64,000 bases of DNA from Leucocoprinus leucothites (lineage: Eukaryota > Basidiomycota > Agaricomycetes > Agaricales > Agaricaceae). Positions 20,303-33,800 of the stretch are shown here, piece by piece. Under the pieces are notes generated by a model. It ran no database searches. It saw only the letters and a list, made by a program, of their open reading frames with translations, and was not told the origin of the DNA. Each line of letters begins with the position of its first letter. Positions within the stretch are counted from its first letter, which is position 1. The stretch covers positions 1,240,001 through 1,304,000 of the forward strand of contig JAACJO010000005.1 in NCBI GenBank assembly GCA_013368445.1. Direction: 5' to 3'. The position numbers and the translations under genes were made by a program.

Positions 20303-23300
20303 ATGGATAATCACGCCTTTGCTTCTCTGGCCCATGTCCGGATCCTTCTCCTTCCGATTGGTTCAATCCCCCAAGCAACATTTGAGAAATACGCTGCTGA
20401 GATCCGTAGTTTCGAATCTATAAGGCTCGGAGATATTCCTGCAGACGCCAAGGGAGAAAAAGGTCTGTTTTTTAATGCGGCACATCGCCATAAACTCAGG
20501 CTAACATTATGCCGTCAATTCCTCAGCTCGATTCATGCCTAACCCCCTGTCGACGGGCCACTTACATCTGAGCTTCCCCACCCACCCGCCGTCAGCTTCG
20601 CACTACTCCCTCTCACTCCTACGACCATCGCATTTTCCATTAGCAGTCATTGGAATTGCTTCGTCGTCGTCCCGAGCCAGTACAATGAACAATTTATACT
20701 CGCAGTTTAATGCCACTCTGCTCGACGTCTTTCCTGCCTCGAACGTTTATCCGCTTGCCAAGAACTGCTTTGTTTTTGAAGAGAACGACAGCACGACAAA
20801 CTTAAATGCTGGTGATAACATTCCAGGTCTCGTGGTGATTCCGAGCGTGATGGGGAATAAGAAACTGTACATCGGGACACTATTGGCCGATCTGTGTTCG
20901 CAGGTTCTTGCGCAGTTCGGAGCGGTGGTCAGTGAGCATCTCCTACATTGTGGTAAATACCCGTACTGAATGAAACACAGATACAAGCGCTCGAAAGTCC
21001 CCTTGGGAATGAATACCTTAATGGTTCACTACTTGCAACGTTACCACCCCTGTCCGATCTCCCAATGCCACTAGACAACGAAAAGAGCAATTTAGCGTCT
21101 GTTCCACCCTTTAATAGTCAACCAGACGTTTCTAGAAACAGCCTCTCCATTAATTCGACACCACCCCTGAAGCGTAATTCGTCTGCTGGGCCAAACTATC
21201 GACAATCAACCCTAGGTGTACAACCGCAGAAGAAACGCTTGAGCACAATCGGCACTGCGTCTTCTCATGCACGTCTGTATAAGATGCTTGGAGATTTCTT
21301 TTTACTTGGCGGTCGTACCGAGGATGCCAACATATGGTGAGCGAACTCTGTTCAACCATTCGTCAGTTGTTTAGCTAAATGAATAGGTACACCGAAGCAA
21401 TCCAGCTCTTCAAGACATCACAAGATAACGCGTGGCATGCAGCCGCCCTTGAGGGCTTGGCGACAGTTGCAATCGTTGAAGCGTGGTCTGCAGGTCATGG
21501 TTTGGTGTGTAAGGGTAACAAGAACGCCAATCTCGTCAACTCATGGTTTGCTGTAGCATAGCTCGACGACCGCCTCCAAGGAACCTTGGTCAGACGTCAT
21601 TGAGAAGCTCACCCAAGCGTCGGCTCTATATCAGAAATCTCCACTTTACTACGAGGGCGAGACTAACTATGCTTTACTCGCGTACTTATATTCCTGTTGC
21701 GTCCTCCGCCACTCGACCCTCCTGTTTGCTATCTGGTCTGCCAAAGGATGGGGACCTCTCTCATTCACTACCATGTTACAGCCAGGTCCGACTGCGCACC
21801 TTCCACCAACTCTCGCTCACGATGAAGCTGATCAATGGCTGAATCTCGAGCGATTAACAAAATTCTCTGGGATTTCGCGCACATCGATATCTGCCTTGCT
21901 TGGTCAGATTCATGGCCCCTGGCTTCTACATCTACACCCAAGAGAGCGCCTGTCGATTCTTGAAGCAATGGCCAGCATGTACGCGTGCTTGGGCTACAAG
22001 CGGAAAGAGGCCTATATCTTACGCGAGGTTTTGGGATGTATAATGGACCTAATGGTCTGTGGGAGGGAGGAAGATGGCATTAATAAAGTGACCTCGCAAA
22101 CTGCCGGGCTCGGGATTCAAAACGGTGCTGGGACACCGACAAACCTCCCCGCGTCACCGAACCAAGGGAGTGTCGGTATCAGAATGAATGAGAGTTCGTC
22201 GGGTAACGAGAGTGTACTGAAGTTACTCAAGCACGTATGTCGGGTGCTCGGCATCGACCTCGATGCCGTCAAGTTAGCTGATGAGTCAAGTCGGGACTCC
22301 GGTAGTAATGAAAAAGGGGAGACAGCGGATATTTATGATGATGGACTGGAATTAGACCAGTATGAAGCTCATGGGTGGCCGGAGCTACAAGTAGGTGTTA
22401 TTCGGGAAGCAGTTGCTGTAGCGGAGGCTCTTCCAGGCGAGTAAGAGTCCTTGCTCTTAGGCCTTTGTGCTAACATCACTTCAAGATTTTCTCGCAGTCG
22501 CCCAGTTTTCTCTGTCTTCACTGAAGAACCTACAATTGGTGCTTTCCTCTGGAGATCAACATCACTTATACGCGACGTCAATACGGGCTTTGATGACAGC
22601 AAGGAGGCGAGGGGGGCAACGCTTAGTTGAGTATTGGTCTGGGAGACCGGTCGTCAGCATTTCTCTAGCGCCGTGAGCTCTGCATCTTCACCTGTTGGAC
22701 TACGTAGAAAATCTAATCCGTGATCCAGAATACCCTTGATCAGATTGCCCGTCGAAAAGCCCATTTCCGTGTTGTCGAAACAAGCATCTGGTGTTCCAGC
22801 AATTCTACAGGGTATCACGGACCCTTTCCTGTATAATCCTCGGAGGGCAACCTCAAAAAAGGTGAACTACGTTCTTTTGCAATATCTCAGCCTAATAATT
22901 ACGAAGATAGGATCGAGAAATTGTCGCCCAAAACGAAATCCTGGAATTCGTGGTAATGCTGCAAAATCCGTTTGTATTTGATCTAGAGCTACAGTCACTA
23001 TCTCTGAGGTATGCGTGGTAGCCCCAGATAAAACTTTTCGCTCACGGTTTTTAGTACATCTGGAGTTAAGTTTGAATCTCAGCCGACGCGAGTGATTTTA
23101 CCTGCAAGTTCTTTCCATCAAATGATATTGTCAGGGAAAGCTGTAGAAACGGGCATTCTGACGATCCGCGGGTGCTTTGTGCAAGCACCTGGAGGTTTAT
23201 CACAAGAGTTCATTCTTCCTCTACGGACCAATGAAGAGGAAGAGAGGCTTTCACGCAAAAAGAGTGCTATCGAATGTGAATCAGGACGATTCAAGTACTC

Positions 23301-25072
23301 TGGCCTGGAATCGTTCCCTTGGAAGAATTCAAGGAAGCTCATCAAGTACCAGTCGAGCCAGCTCAATCCACGCACAAATTTCCGATTTTTGGAATGCAAG
23401 ATAGTACCAGAACAGCCCTTGTTAAGGATACGTCGGACATCCGTGAATCATGGGGCACTGATGTTATACGAGGGAGAACGGTAAGCACTTTTGTCGCCTG
23501 ATACCTTTTTCAGTGATTGAATGTGTTAGGTCGACTCTGCGCATCACTCTTGAGAACATCTCTCCGCTACCAATAGACTTCGTGCATCTGGCTTTTGAGG
23601 ATTCCACCATAGAACCAGCACAACATGCACTCGCGGAAGGCGAGCTATCTGTTTTTGACACCTATGAGACAGAAAATAGTCTCATCAACGAGCCTGTGTT
23701 CTCATGGAACAAAGATGAGGCCGAAGCTATTGAACCCGGGCAAACTCTTGCACTGAATGTCTTTTGCCTTGGTAAAGCTGGCTGGTGCGTCTTTTGAATC
23801 CCCTGAGGTCAAACCTGGGCCCTGACATCGATATAGCACCAGTGGCACGGTTCATGTTTCGTATTCATATGCACACCGCACGGATCTTGAAGGACCTTCA
23901 GACTACTTCTACACCCGCCAGATATCATACCCCATCAGAGTCACAGTTTATCCAATGCTTCAATGCCACAACATGGACCTTATTCCTTTCCCTTCATATC
24001 ATGACCATCTTCAAGCCCGAGAGGGTAATACGCAGTCGCGTCATCTAGACATTGATGATGGAACTAGTTGGTGTCTGTTTTCTGTGGACGTGCGGAATAC
24101 GTATGGTTCTCCCTTTGAGGTCACTTTCGAGCGTGAACAAGCTGGTATGTTGCCCATTTCGAAAGGACGTATTTTTGGAAACTCATCAAGGGTCTTTAAT
24201 TTCAGGGGTTTCCCAGGCAAACACTACAACCACTATACCGCCTGGATCAACATCAAGGTCTGCGGCATCGTATGCAATTAGTGTATCTGGGCTGACAATG
24301 ACCACAGAGTAATTTTGCCTTTGTGGAGGATCAAACTCACAGAGACCGAAATTTCCCAGCCCATTCCTACCCTCTCAGACAGGCAATTTGTGGTCGCTAA
24401 GGATAAACTCTCGAAGGCTGAGCTACAGCTGCAGAAGGAGTTGTTCTGGTACAGGGAAGCACTCTTTAAAAGTGTGCGTGGCCACTGGAAGGAGGTTCGT
24501 GGTCATGTAATCGTACTCGTCAAGTCATAAAATGGGAGGCTAATCATAGAGATAGGCTGGAGGGACACGGACAGGAGGGATATCACTTCGACAACAGCGT
24601 ATGACATTGCCTATGTTGGAGGCCCTGCGATCCGATATAGCTAGGGTTGATCTTTCGCTCGTATCGACTGGTAATGTTGGAGAGAAGGAAAAACTGGAAG
24701 ACCAAAATCATATTCTGTGGCCCAATGAGTTCCTCGAGCTGAAAGCAAAGGTCACAAATCTATCCCGTGAGGATTACTTTCACTCTCGAGGTTGCCAGCA
24801 ATCTCACTCATGCAATGGCAGCACTGTCTCTTCCTCTATGTCTAACCCTTGACCTCGAACCAAGTGATTGCTTGATCTACGAAGGCACCAACGCTGATAT
24901 TCCCGTTGGCCGTCTCGCTGAGGGAGCTTCTCGAGAGATTGTCGTTCCTATCTGTTTCCTCACGGACGGCCAATTTGAAATTATGGCGCAGGTACGGCCA
25001 GTAGGGCTTGAGCACTTGGACACCAAGCCAGCCAAGGCGCAGTTCACTGCAACAGTCCGTAGCTTGCAGTAG
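20303..25072 (+). CDS. TRS120: TRAPPII complex subunit TRS120 (TRAPPC9 homologue)
   Basis: A large subunit of TRAPPII, the guanine-nucleotide exchange complex that activates Rab11-type GTPases (Ypt31/32) at the late Golgi. The start ATG at 20303 begins FASLAHVRILLLPIGSIPQ, a hallmark of the TRS120 N-terminus, followed after a short intron by RFMPNPLSTGHLHLSFPTHP. Later landmarks are LYKMLGDFFLLGGRTEDA with YTEAIQLFKTSQDNAWHAAA (TPR-like helices), HPRERLSILEAMASMYACLG, and Ig-like beta segments in the C-terminal half such as STLRITLENISPLPIDFVHL and IAPVARFMFRIHMH, ending ATVRSLQ and TAG at 25070-25072. About 20 exons and an estimated 1,250-1,300 residues, as expected. The product is cytosolic and peripheral to the trans-Golgi. 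Confidence 0.9.
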
Positions 25073-25272
25073 TTTTAGCAGGTGCTCAGTTCTTTCAAAA
25101 TGGACCATGTATCCTCTCGCAGCGTGATTAGAATTTCCTGTAGCATCTACATATTACACATTATTGGAATTTGACACAGCAAGAGCAAGAGCAGGACATG
25201 TTGCTCGGTGGTCAACAGGGGAGGCTTTTGATCCATATAAGAAGGGTATCAGGGGGTACAGAAGGTGAACGG
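25073..25272. other. Convergent spacer TRS120 / VPS55
   Basis: 200 bp between two stop codons; should hold both 3' UTRs. A CAAGAGCAAGAGCAGG purine repeat at about 25180-25195 is seen. No gene. Confidence 0.5.
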
Positions 25273-25845
25273 TCAGTCGTATTCTGATTCTGATTGAGTG
25301 AAAGCGGCAGAATAGGCGATGATGGTTCCATAGACAAGTCTGTAAAATGATCGTCGTCATGGTTAACTATGGCCACGCTGCGGTTTAAAGAAGATTGGAA
25401 CGTACCCTCCGCCTACAATTGACATAGCCGATGCCTTCGAGTCGATGATTCCAGAGTGTGCGAGGACGATGGGAAGAGCGAAGCCAGTGATAACAATGAG
25501 AGATGTCAAGAAACGACCCATGTCGACAGGTCCACCTCCGCCTTCGTAGCTCGAGAACTCATCCGAGCCGCAGTGTGAGAAGAGAGCGTTTGGAAGAGGG
25601 GCGAGAACAAATGTTAGCGCTGTAATATGAACTTTGGTTTAACTGAAAGAGTTCATTAGTAAAAAGGGCCAGCACGTACCGACGAGGAGTGGGAGCCAGT
25701 TTGACCAGAGGGCACAAGAAAGGATGATCAACAGAAATCCAACGGCGAGGACAAACGAGAGCAGGATAACAGCTGTCAACCTGTGGTTTAAACATTGAAT
25801 CAGTTTGCAGTAGGGATCATACTGACTTCTGAGTCCTGCTGACAT
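25273..25845 (-). CDS. VPS55: Vacuolar protein sorting protein VPS55 (endospanin family)
   Basis: A four-helix endosomal membrane protein that works with VPS68 in late-endosome-to-vacuole transport. Start ATG at 25845; the first short exon encodes MSAGLR and is spliced to VILLSFVLAVGFLLIILSCA, the conserved first helix. Next come WSNWLPLLV, ALTFVLAPLPNALFSHCG, GGPVDMGRFLTSLIVITGFA and ALPIVLAHSGIID; the last exon reads LVYGTIIAYSAAFTQ and ends at TGA 25273-25275. Each landmark matches the VPS55/OB-RGRP family in order. About 135 residues, a normal length. It is convergent with TRS120 (200 bp between stops) and precedes kinesin-5 on the same strand. Confidence 0.92.
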
Positions 25846-26088
25846 GGCTATGATGGATAAAAAGGATAGAGGAGCTTAGTTCAGAATCACGCTGCGAACG
25901 GGATGACAACACGAGAGCACTGTCAGATTACGTAATACACCGCCCCTAGACGGCGCCTCAAGCGTAGCTGAGGGCCATTCTCTCAACTTGTGTCGTGAGA
26001 TTTCATGAAACAAAAAATACTTGTAGAGTATGACACTAATAAGTTACAAAAGGTGGAAAGAACCATGTCCATGCAAGTATAGATAAGG

Positions 26089-29000
26089 CTATCTCACAGA
26101 ACGACGCAACGGCCGACTGGCTACGATATTTCTCCGCCGCGAGTCTGCAAGCGGAACAGGAGGAGGGGGAAGCAACGAGTTTCTTCTCGAGGTAGGTATT
26201 TTCTTTGCTGGCAAAGGCCGAAGGGGCTCAACGATAGAGTCCCGTCTATCTGGCGCAACGGAAGAAACCTGGGATTCTGGGCTGTCATGGGGTGTGGCCA
26301 TAGTGGACCCTGAGGAAGTACTGGGTGTAGGCGATCTGGGGATATGGTTGGGCACAGGCACGGAGACCTGGAATGGCGGTAGCTTTTGAGTCAGATCCTC
26401 GGAGTCATCATCATCTTCCTCATCTACTGGTAACGGAATGGTCTCGGCAACATATGTACGGCTTCGTTTGGATATCGAGTTCTCGCTCGCGCTTTTCCTA
26501 AGGAGAGCCTCCCGGCTTTGGGTCAGGTCCCAATGATCGACGTACTTCCACGTCTTCTTTTGTGGCGTTGCTCCAGTTGGTATGTCAGGCTGTGCACCAT
26601 ATTCTGCAAGCCGCTGGTTGGTGGCATGAAGCAAACCTAGATTCTTGCTGAGATTATCAGAGTAGTTTGAGGATGTTTCCGAAAGGGAAGCAGCCTAGAC
26701 CACGAACTGTCAGTTCTGTTCGGGATAGAGCAGGGTTTGATTCATACCTCTGTCGCGATATTGCCGAGAGTGATTCCCAGCCTACTCGAGCCAGAAGCCA
26801 AAGCTTCTTGGAGTTGTCCATAGTTTGACCCGATGTCCTGACCGAGTGTAGTTGTCGTGTCCAGTCTTGCTCGTTTCGTTCTCGAATATTGGTCAAATGC
26901 TGGGTGAAAAAAATCGGTGCCAGTCCGTTCAGTCCGTTCCATAAAGACCCACCTTGTGATGTTGATGCACTATATGCCGATGTTTGTTCTGTTACCCATG
27001 AAGTGTGAGATGTGATCGAGGCGGATAGTTGGTCGCGCAGTGCTTGCGTCTTTTCCCGGAGCGTCGACTTGGTTTGCTCGAGGGTCTGGTTTGAAACGAT
27101 TTGAACAGTGAGTCTGATTTTATGTTGTGGAGACTTGCCTTGAAAGCGCCATCGCGGGTGCGTTTCGCAGAAGTACCTCGGCTTTGCAACATTACTTGGG
27201 TGGAACTCCCAGCGCCTGTCATCTGGTCAACCAGGTTATCGTGCTGCTCCAAAAATGACTCCAAAGCGCTTTGTGCGCCGAGGTTTCGATCTCGTAGGTC
27301 ATTGACGTTTATCTCTAATCGTGAATGTTGCTCGTCCATAAAGGCGTCCAGCATCTCCGACATCCTGTGTATCAACATCTCTTTCGCCTTATCTGCCTTG
27401 ACCTTCTCGCTCTTGAGTATCTGGATCAGAACTTCGTTCTGTTCTCGAAGATGCGCGATTTCTGCCTGTGCTACATCGTTTGCTAGCTGTCGAGTTTGCT
27501 CCAGTGTGACCAGTTTCCCTTTGATATATTCTTGAACCTCTCGCAAAACGGTTTCTAGGACGGAATGGACATCGCTGAGTGCCTTGTCTATTGCTACCAT
27601 CCCGTTTTGGTTCAACTGTTGAAGGTCGTCGCACATTGTCGAGTAGGCTGATGTGAGGTTGGCACCCCAGGAAACATACTCATTTTTGAACGTCATATGC
27701 ATTTCGTCAAGGGCGTTGTGAATGATTTGAAGTGCTTCGGATTCGGATTCATCGTATTCGTGGATACATCGGAAGGCCGCCTGAACTCGGCTTAGCTGCT
27801 CGCTCACAACCCGCGAATGTGCGGACAACTTCTCAATTTCCGTTTCTTCAGCTTCATTGGCCGTCGACTGAAGTCGGGCGGTGATTTCTCTTGTTGACTG
27901 GGAGAGCTTGCCAAGTTTCTCGGAGATTTCCTGTGTGAGGGATGATATCGTCTTCTCGCAGTGTGTCACGGTACTCGAGTTGGATTCCAGGATGCCAGAT
28001 TTCCTCTCTAAAAGTCTGTTAGTTGGCAAAGAAATACGTAGACTCGGACATACCTAATTTCTTAAAAAGGCCACCGATGTCCCGTAAACTTTCCGCTGCG
28101 ATATTCTTCAGCTCCTCAGCTACCAAATTCAAGCGCGTCTCTGTGTCTTCATGTGCCTGACGAACCACTACTTCTTCATCTAGGGCAACCTTGGTCTCTA
28201 ATAACTGCTCCTCCGTCTGGTTCAGTGCAACCGTAGTCTTCTCCAACTTCCCTTTTGTGACTTTGAGTTCCTCATCTCGCTTCATCAAAAGACCTATGCT
28301 TTGCTCGAACTCCTCCCTGACCGCCCTCATCTGACTCTCGACGATCTCGATTTGTTTCTTAGCTTCCTGTAACTCTGTCTGCCTGAGCTCTTGTTCGGCG
28401 TTGAGCTGGTTCCAGCTTTCTTCTGAAAAGAAGATACCATTCTTTTCTCTCGCCGCAATGAGATCGTTTTTGAGTCGTTCAATTTCGGCAATGTATTCTT
28501 TGAGAAGACCGTTGCGCGTCATGCGCTGGTTGACTTCGGGTTTGTTGCGAATAGATTTGGCCCGGAGAGCATAGTCGAGAGTCGAGAGGGTTTCCTCCAT
28601 ATTGGAGCGCGCGGGAGATATGGTGGCAATGATGCAGGTCTTGGTTCGGCCTCCGAGCGAGTCTTGGAGAAGGCGAGTGAGTTTTGATTCACTGTAAATC
28701 CTGAATATATGCCGTTTCGCAGAGAACAGAGAGTGCTTACCGGTATGGTACATGGGCTGCATTGTCAACCAAAGCATTGATGACCCGGCCGAGAGTAAGC
28801 AGGCTCTGGTTGATCATCCCGGCTTCCCGAGCTCTCTTATTCTCGGCGCCTGAACGACCAATGTTTTCGGAGCCGGCAAGATCAACAAGGTTCAATTTGC
28901 CGACTTTGAGTAAGTCATCGCCGATGTTGGAGGTCTCCTTCACGTGGACGGTGATGGAAAATATAGAGTGCGAGCGACTCGAATGATCATTGAATCGAGT

Positions 29001-29930
29001 AGCGGCAATTTGCCGTCGCTCGCTACCTTTGTTCAAGAGACGCAAAGCATCCTTGCAATCCTTGACCGCTGTTTCCTCCAGGCCTTGGATGAAGACACCT
29101 TTCTTTCCCGCATCGTCAAAAATCTTGAGTTCGGGGGCCTTATCCTTTCCACTCATGCCCATGGGCTGGGTTGAGCTAGTAGGTGGAGCAAAATCATTTG
29201 CTAGCAAATCTCGGAGTTCCTCGTTGTAGAGTTCAATGTAAGATATCTTGACGCTATAGTCTGCCTTCGACGTTTCGAGAGTATGGAACAAGCGGAAAAG
29301 CACCCTTGGGATCATGCCCGCATCCGATGAAGGATTGCCCATAGGTGTTGGTCTGAGGTCTCCATGCATGGTGTACCTGAGAGAAAGTTTAGAAGCAAGT
29401 TATAAAGGACAGAATATTGGACCGTACGTCTTGCCAGTGCCAGTCTGTCCGTATGCAAATAGTGTACAGTTATAGCCAGTGAGCACTTCTTCGAGCATCG
29501 GGCTGACAACATTGTGATAGATTAAAGCCTGGTCTGCTTCGGGGCCAAAGACGAGATCAAACGGATAGGTGCGCAGAGGTGGAAGGGTGACAATGCCCAG
29601 ACTTGATTGCGGTGCTCCTGTCTCGATAGATATTTCTCTACTCTTCGCTCCATCTGATGATACAATTATCGGTGAATTTTCCTGAATCTCGCGATCAGAC
29701 CTGCGGCGACAGCGAATGACAACTTGAATATTAGATCCAGAGGTATCTGATAGATTCTGAGGACGTGGGGTGATACTTGACGTGTTCGACGGTTGTGTTG
29801 AGCTGAGGCTGCCTGTGTGGGTGGGCTCGGCTGAGGCGGTGGATTTGGTTACGGGTCGAATGCGCGATGCTTGTACTGTTGGCGTGGCTGTGGTAGCCTT
29901 GGGCCTGGTAATAGGGCGCCTTGAGGCCAT
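26089..29930 (-). CDS. Kinesin-5 (BimC/Eg5-type mitotic motor)
   Basis: A plus-end-directed tetrameric motor that slides spindle microtubules apart. The N-terminal motor shows [16 protein letters not shown], the P-loop GQTGTGKTY, switch [14 protein letters not shown], switch [21 protein letters not shown] and the [20 protein letters not shown] neck region typical of kinesin-5. A long coiled coil follows, then near the C-terminus the BimC box [20 protein letters not shown], which contains the CDK1-site Thr-Gln/Thr-Pro-like region of the family. Stop TAG at 26089-26091; an acidic/Pro-rich tail with [19 protein letters not shown] lies between. Start set at the ATG 29930, which begins with a basic [11 protein letters not shown]; the frame continues to a TTG at 29975 but no earlier ATG. 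About 8 exons, roughly 1,130 residues, normal size. Confidence 0.92.
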
Positions 29931-30113
29931 TGGCTCCGACGTGAACAAGGCAGTCTTGAGCTTGATGCCCGCCAACTGCAGACCAACAATCGACGCGATC
30001 CGTCACGTGACCGAACCCTGGCTGAATTGGCAGTCACATGCACCCGCCCAAAGAGGCTCATATAAATTCGGCCTCCCCGCAAATTCAAGGCTTGTGCGGA
30101 CTTCTGTCTTTCC
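29931..30113. promoter_or_regulatory. Divergent promoter kinesin-5 / ELF1
   Basis: 183 bp between opposed start codons. A TATA-like element (TATAAATTC) is seen at about 30061-30069, about 50 bp upstream of the ELF1 ATG. Its distance is a little short for a TATA box plus 5' UTR but is possible. No other clear site. Confidence 0.4.
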
Positions 30114-30564
30114 ATGGGCAAGCGCAAAAAGTCTTCCAGAAAGCCTGCGCCGGCACGCCAGAAAGTGCCCCTTGGTGAGTACCTTTCTTTCAGGAATTGG
30201 CAGGTGTGCCCAGACGCTTATCTCTTGCAAGATACCACATTTACCTGTTTGTTCTGCCACCATGAAAAATCTGTAACCGTGCGCATGGACCGGAAAGAGG
30301 GTGTAGCCAATTTGGTTTGCCGTGTCTGTGATCAGCGATATCAGAGCAAAGTTAATCGTGAGTGGCCGCTGCTTCCTGCCAAACCAGGTAGTCATTCTTC
30401 AGCTGACTGGGCTTTATTCAGACCTGACTGAGCCTATTGACATTTACTCTGAGTGGATAGACGCTGCAGATGCCGCTCAGCGTGAAGAAGTACCTCGTCG
30501 CCCCGCCGCCTCGTCCAGCCGTAGTACTGCCCGCGTCCCGGCTTACGACAGTGACGATGAGTGA
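30114..30564 (+). CDS. ELF1: Transcription elongation factor ELF1 (ELOF1)
   Basis: A small zinc-ribbon elongation factor that binds RNA polymerase II with SPT4/5 and helps passage through chromatin and transcription-coupled repair. Three exons join in phase: MGKRKKSSRKPAPARQKVPL (about 30114-30173), then DTTFTCLFCHHEKSVTVRMD and VANLVCRVCDQRYQSKVN, then after an intron ending at about 30420 HLTEPIDIYSEWIDAADAAQ. The four zinc ligands are visible as Cys-x2-Cys (CLFC) and Cys-x2-Cys (CRVC). The basic N-terminal tail is the conserved one. The Ser/Arg/Asp-rich C-terminal tail ending in YDSDDE is longer than in vertebrates but usual in fungi. Length about 110 residues, stop TGA at 30562-30564. Lies between two kinesin genes. 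Confidence 0.93.
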
Positions 30565-30897
30565 AATCCCTCAGCTTTGACATCCCGCGCAGCTCCATAG
30601 ATTTCGATAATTACTGTATAATAGCTTGCTATCTGAGACATCAGTAGTACAATTGTAATATAACTCTGTCTCAACTTTGAGAGTAGATTTCGCAACGAGC
30701 GGATGATGGAGATGGAGGGTAACAACGGCAAACACGACAGCACTTTACTTTACAACGCCTCATTTACAACCGTGACGCTGCCATCCTCTCGATCTTACGT
30801 CTTCCACTACCTTCCTTTGCATCTTTCGGTCATTCAATCTCTAATAACAGCCATTCGACGCGTTCTCTGATTATATCATTCTCCTGACGCCGTCATC
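30565..30897. other. Spacer between ELF1 and kinesin-1; kinesin-1 promoter
   Basis: 333 bp in which I find no gene. The proximal half should hold the ELF1 3' end. The part at about 30770-30890 is pyrimidine-rich with CTTCC and CATTC motifs directly before the kinesin-1 ATG, consistent with its 5' UTR and core promoter. Confidence 0.5.
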
Positions 30898-33800
30898 ATG
30901 GCGAGCTCGACTAACATCAAGGTAGTCTGTCGGTAAGGTTGTCCGATTAAGTGGGTGCTTCTGCCGTTTAATGTTCTTGAGCACAGATTTCGTCCCGTGA
31001 ATTCTATCGAAACTCGGGAGGGCGGTGAAATCGTGGTCGCCTTCGATGATAACTTCCAGACCGTGCAAGTGAAATCTGCCCAGGTCAGCAATGGGCCAGA
31101 GAGGGATGGGTTCGCGTTCGACAGGGTATTCCCGATGGGGACCAAGCAACATGAAATCTTCGAATATGGTGTCAAAGAGTGAGTCGTTTGGTTGCAGCCG
31201 CGCTTTCGTTCTCTGATCCCTTGTCCGTAGCATCGTTAAAGGTACCCAAACTAGTCTCTGCGTTATCTTCAGCTTGCTCATCTACCCTCACCTTGACTGT
31301 CAATCAAATCTCTAACACCTCAACCATGTACCAGATGTTCTTGATGGATACAACGGAACGGTTTTTGCTTATGGTCAGACTGGAAGTGGAAAGACTTTTA
31401 CCATGATGGTACGTGCCTTCGCCTGCAGGAGATTACAAGGAAGCTCTAATCTTAAATTGCAGGGTGCTGATATAGACTCGGATGAGCTGAAGGGAATTAT
31501 ACCCCGGATTACGGAGCAAATCTTTCAGTCTATTGTAGAGAGCGACCCTCACCTCGAATACCTCGTCAAAGTATCCTACATGGAAATTTATCTAGAGAAA
31601 ATTCGCGACTTGCTTGCACGTGTGTAACATTCCCCTGCTACTTGTCCTGACCTGATGTATTTGCAGCCCAAAATGATAACCTTCAGGTGCACGAGGAAAA
31701 GTCGCGAGGAGTTTATGTCAAGGGTTTGTCGGATTACTATGTCAGCAGTGCGAGGGAGGTGTACGAGATCATGAGAACTGGCGGTGCTGCACGAGTAGTG
31801 ACTTCGACAAGTAAGTCATACAAGCGAGCTAGAATTGCCACTAACCCACCTCACTAGATATGAATGCTGAATCCTCTCGGTCGCACTCAATATTTTTGAT
31901 CACCATCCAACAGCGAAACACGGAAACAGGGGCACAGAAGACAGGCAACTTGTACCTTGTTGATCTCGCAGGTTCGGAGAAGGTTGGAAAAACTGGTGCT
32001 TCGGGACAGACCCTGGAAGAAGCCAAGAAGATTAACAAATCGCTCTCCGCCCTGGGTATGGTGATTAACGCACTGACAGAAAAGGTCAGTCAATTTTGGA
32101 AATTTTGCGCACGCCGGATCGCTTATTGTTTCGATATCACTTAGGCGAAGCATATCCCCTATCGTGACTCCAAACTCACCCGTATTCTCCAAGAGTCGCT
32201 CGGTGGTAATTCCAGGACAACCCTCATCATCAATTGCTCGCCTTCCTCATACAATGAGGCTGAAACACTATCCACCCTTCGATTCGGTATTCGTGCTAAA
32301 TCCATCAAGAATACTGCCCGTGTCAACGCCGAATTGTCCCCTCTGGAACTCAAGGGCTTGCTCCAGAAGGCTCAACTTGCCAACACATCGTATCAGAAGC
32401 ACATTGCTGCTTTGGAAGCCGAACTTGCTATTTGGCGTTCAGGTGGTCATGTCGATGAAGCGGAATGGGTTCTCACTGGAAAGGGTGGTGCGGCTCCACC
32501 GAAGAAAGCACCTACATCGCCTACACCATCTGCCTCAATACCAAGCTCTCGCAGCATGACGCCAGTCAACCCAGTTATCGAAGGTTTGAGAGATTTAGAG
32601 AGTCGGCCACAGACACCAACGGTTGTTGCTCTCGAGAAGGACGAGCGTGAAGAGTTTTTAAGACGCGAGAACGAACTTAGTGACTCTTTGGCCGAGAAGG
32701 AGAGTGCCTTAGCAGCGGCTGAGAAGATAGTCAAGGAACTCAAGGAAGAGCTCGCATTCTTGAAGGAACAAGAAGCTTCTGTCAGCCAGGTATCAATTCT
32801 ATCCGAATGACTCAATACGAAAAACACTGATTAATATGACGATACAGGAAAACAAGCAGATGTCTACCAAGCTCAACGAACTCCGACTACAAGTCGAACG
32901 CCTGGATTACGAAGCCAAAGAGGGCAATATCACCATTGAAACTCTACGCGAGCAGAACAACGATACCACCGCCGAGCTAGAGGTTCTCAAGAAGCAACTT
33001 GCGGATCTGAAGCTGGTGCAGAAGGATGCTTCTGCAGATGACAAGGAGAAGCGTAAGCAAGAGAAAATGGCGATGATGATGGCTAAATTTGACACGGTGG
33101 GTGTCAGTTTTCGCGGCTGTCTCGTAAAAAAAAGAGACTTCTAGTCTAACTGAGAAATAATCCGAGCAGCAAGGCGCTTTCTCCGAGAAAGACGAACAGT
33201 TACGACAGCTTCTCACAAAGCTCGATAACATGGATAATGACGCGGCTGGGACCTTGTCTTCGGATGACCTGATTGCGATTCGTAGACAGCTCGCGGAGGG
33301 TCAGACAGTCTTGAGGGAAACCCTTGATAGACTTCGCCAAAGCCAAGAAGAGACCGAAATGGTCGTAAGGAGGAGGGATGAGTTGGATGCTCGGGTCGCC
33401 CAATTGGAGGCGGATTACGAAGAACTGCTCGGTAAGTCTGGTTCAGTTTTAGTATGACCCGTCTTATCAGAGCCTGTTTGACTTTTTCACTTGTAGAGAA
33501 GACAATCCATGATGAAGAATCTGGAGATGCCGAAGCAATGCAGGACTTTAAGGTGTGTTATACATCTGGCTTGTTCTTCTTATTTTAGGCTTAGCTTTGT
33601 TCACGCATACAGAACAAGCTTGAGGCTCAGTATGTTGCCAAACGAGATGCTCATCTTAGTGAAGTTGCCGATCTCAAGCAACAACTTGAGATGAGAGGCA
33701 ATGAGATTCGGGCGCTTAATGGTACAATTGATAGTCTTAAGGGTGTCAATGAGGAGCTCAAGGTAAGCCTCAACGATTAGCCTATTATTTAAGCGCTGAT

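Noticed and set aside
28762..29229. Plus-strand frames across the kinesin-5 motor region
   Set aside because: Antisense shadows of the motor exon, which has intact switch motifs.
29931..29975. Longer N-terminus of kinesin-5
   Set aside because: The frame opens with TTG, not ATG; the ATG at 29930 starts a typical basic N-tail.
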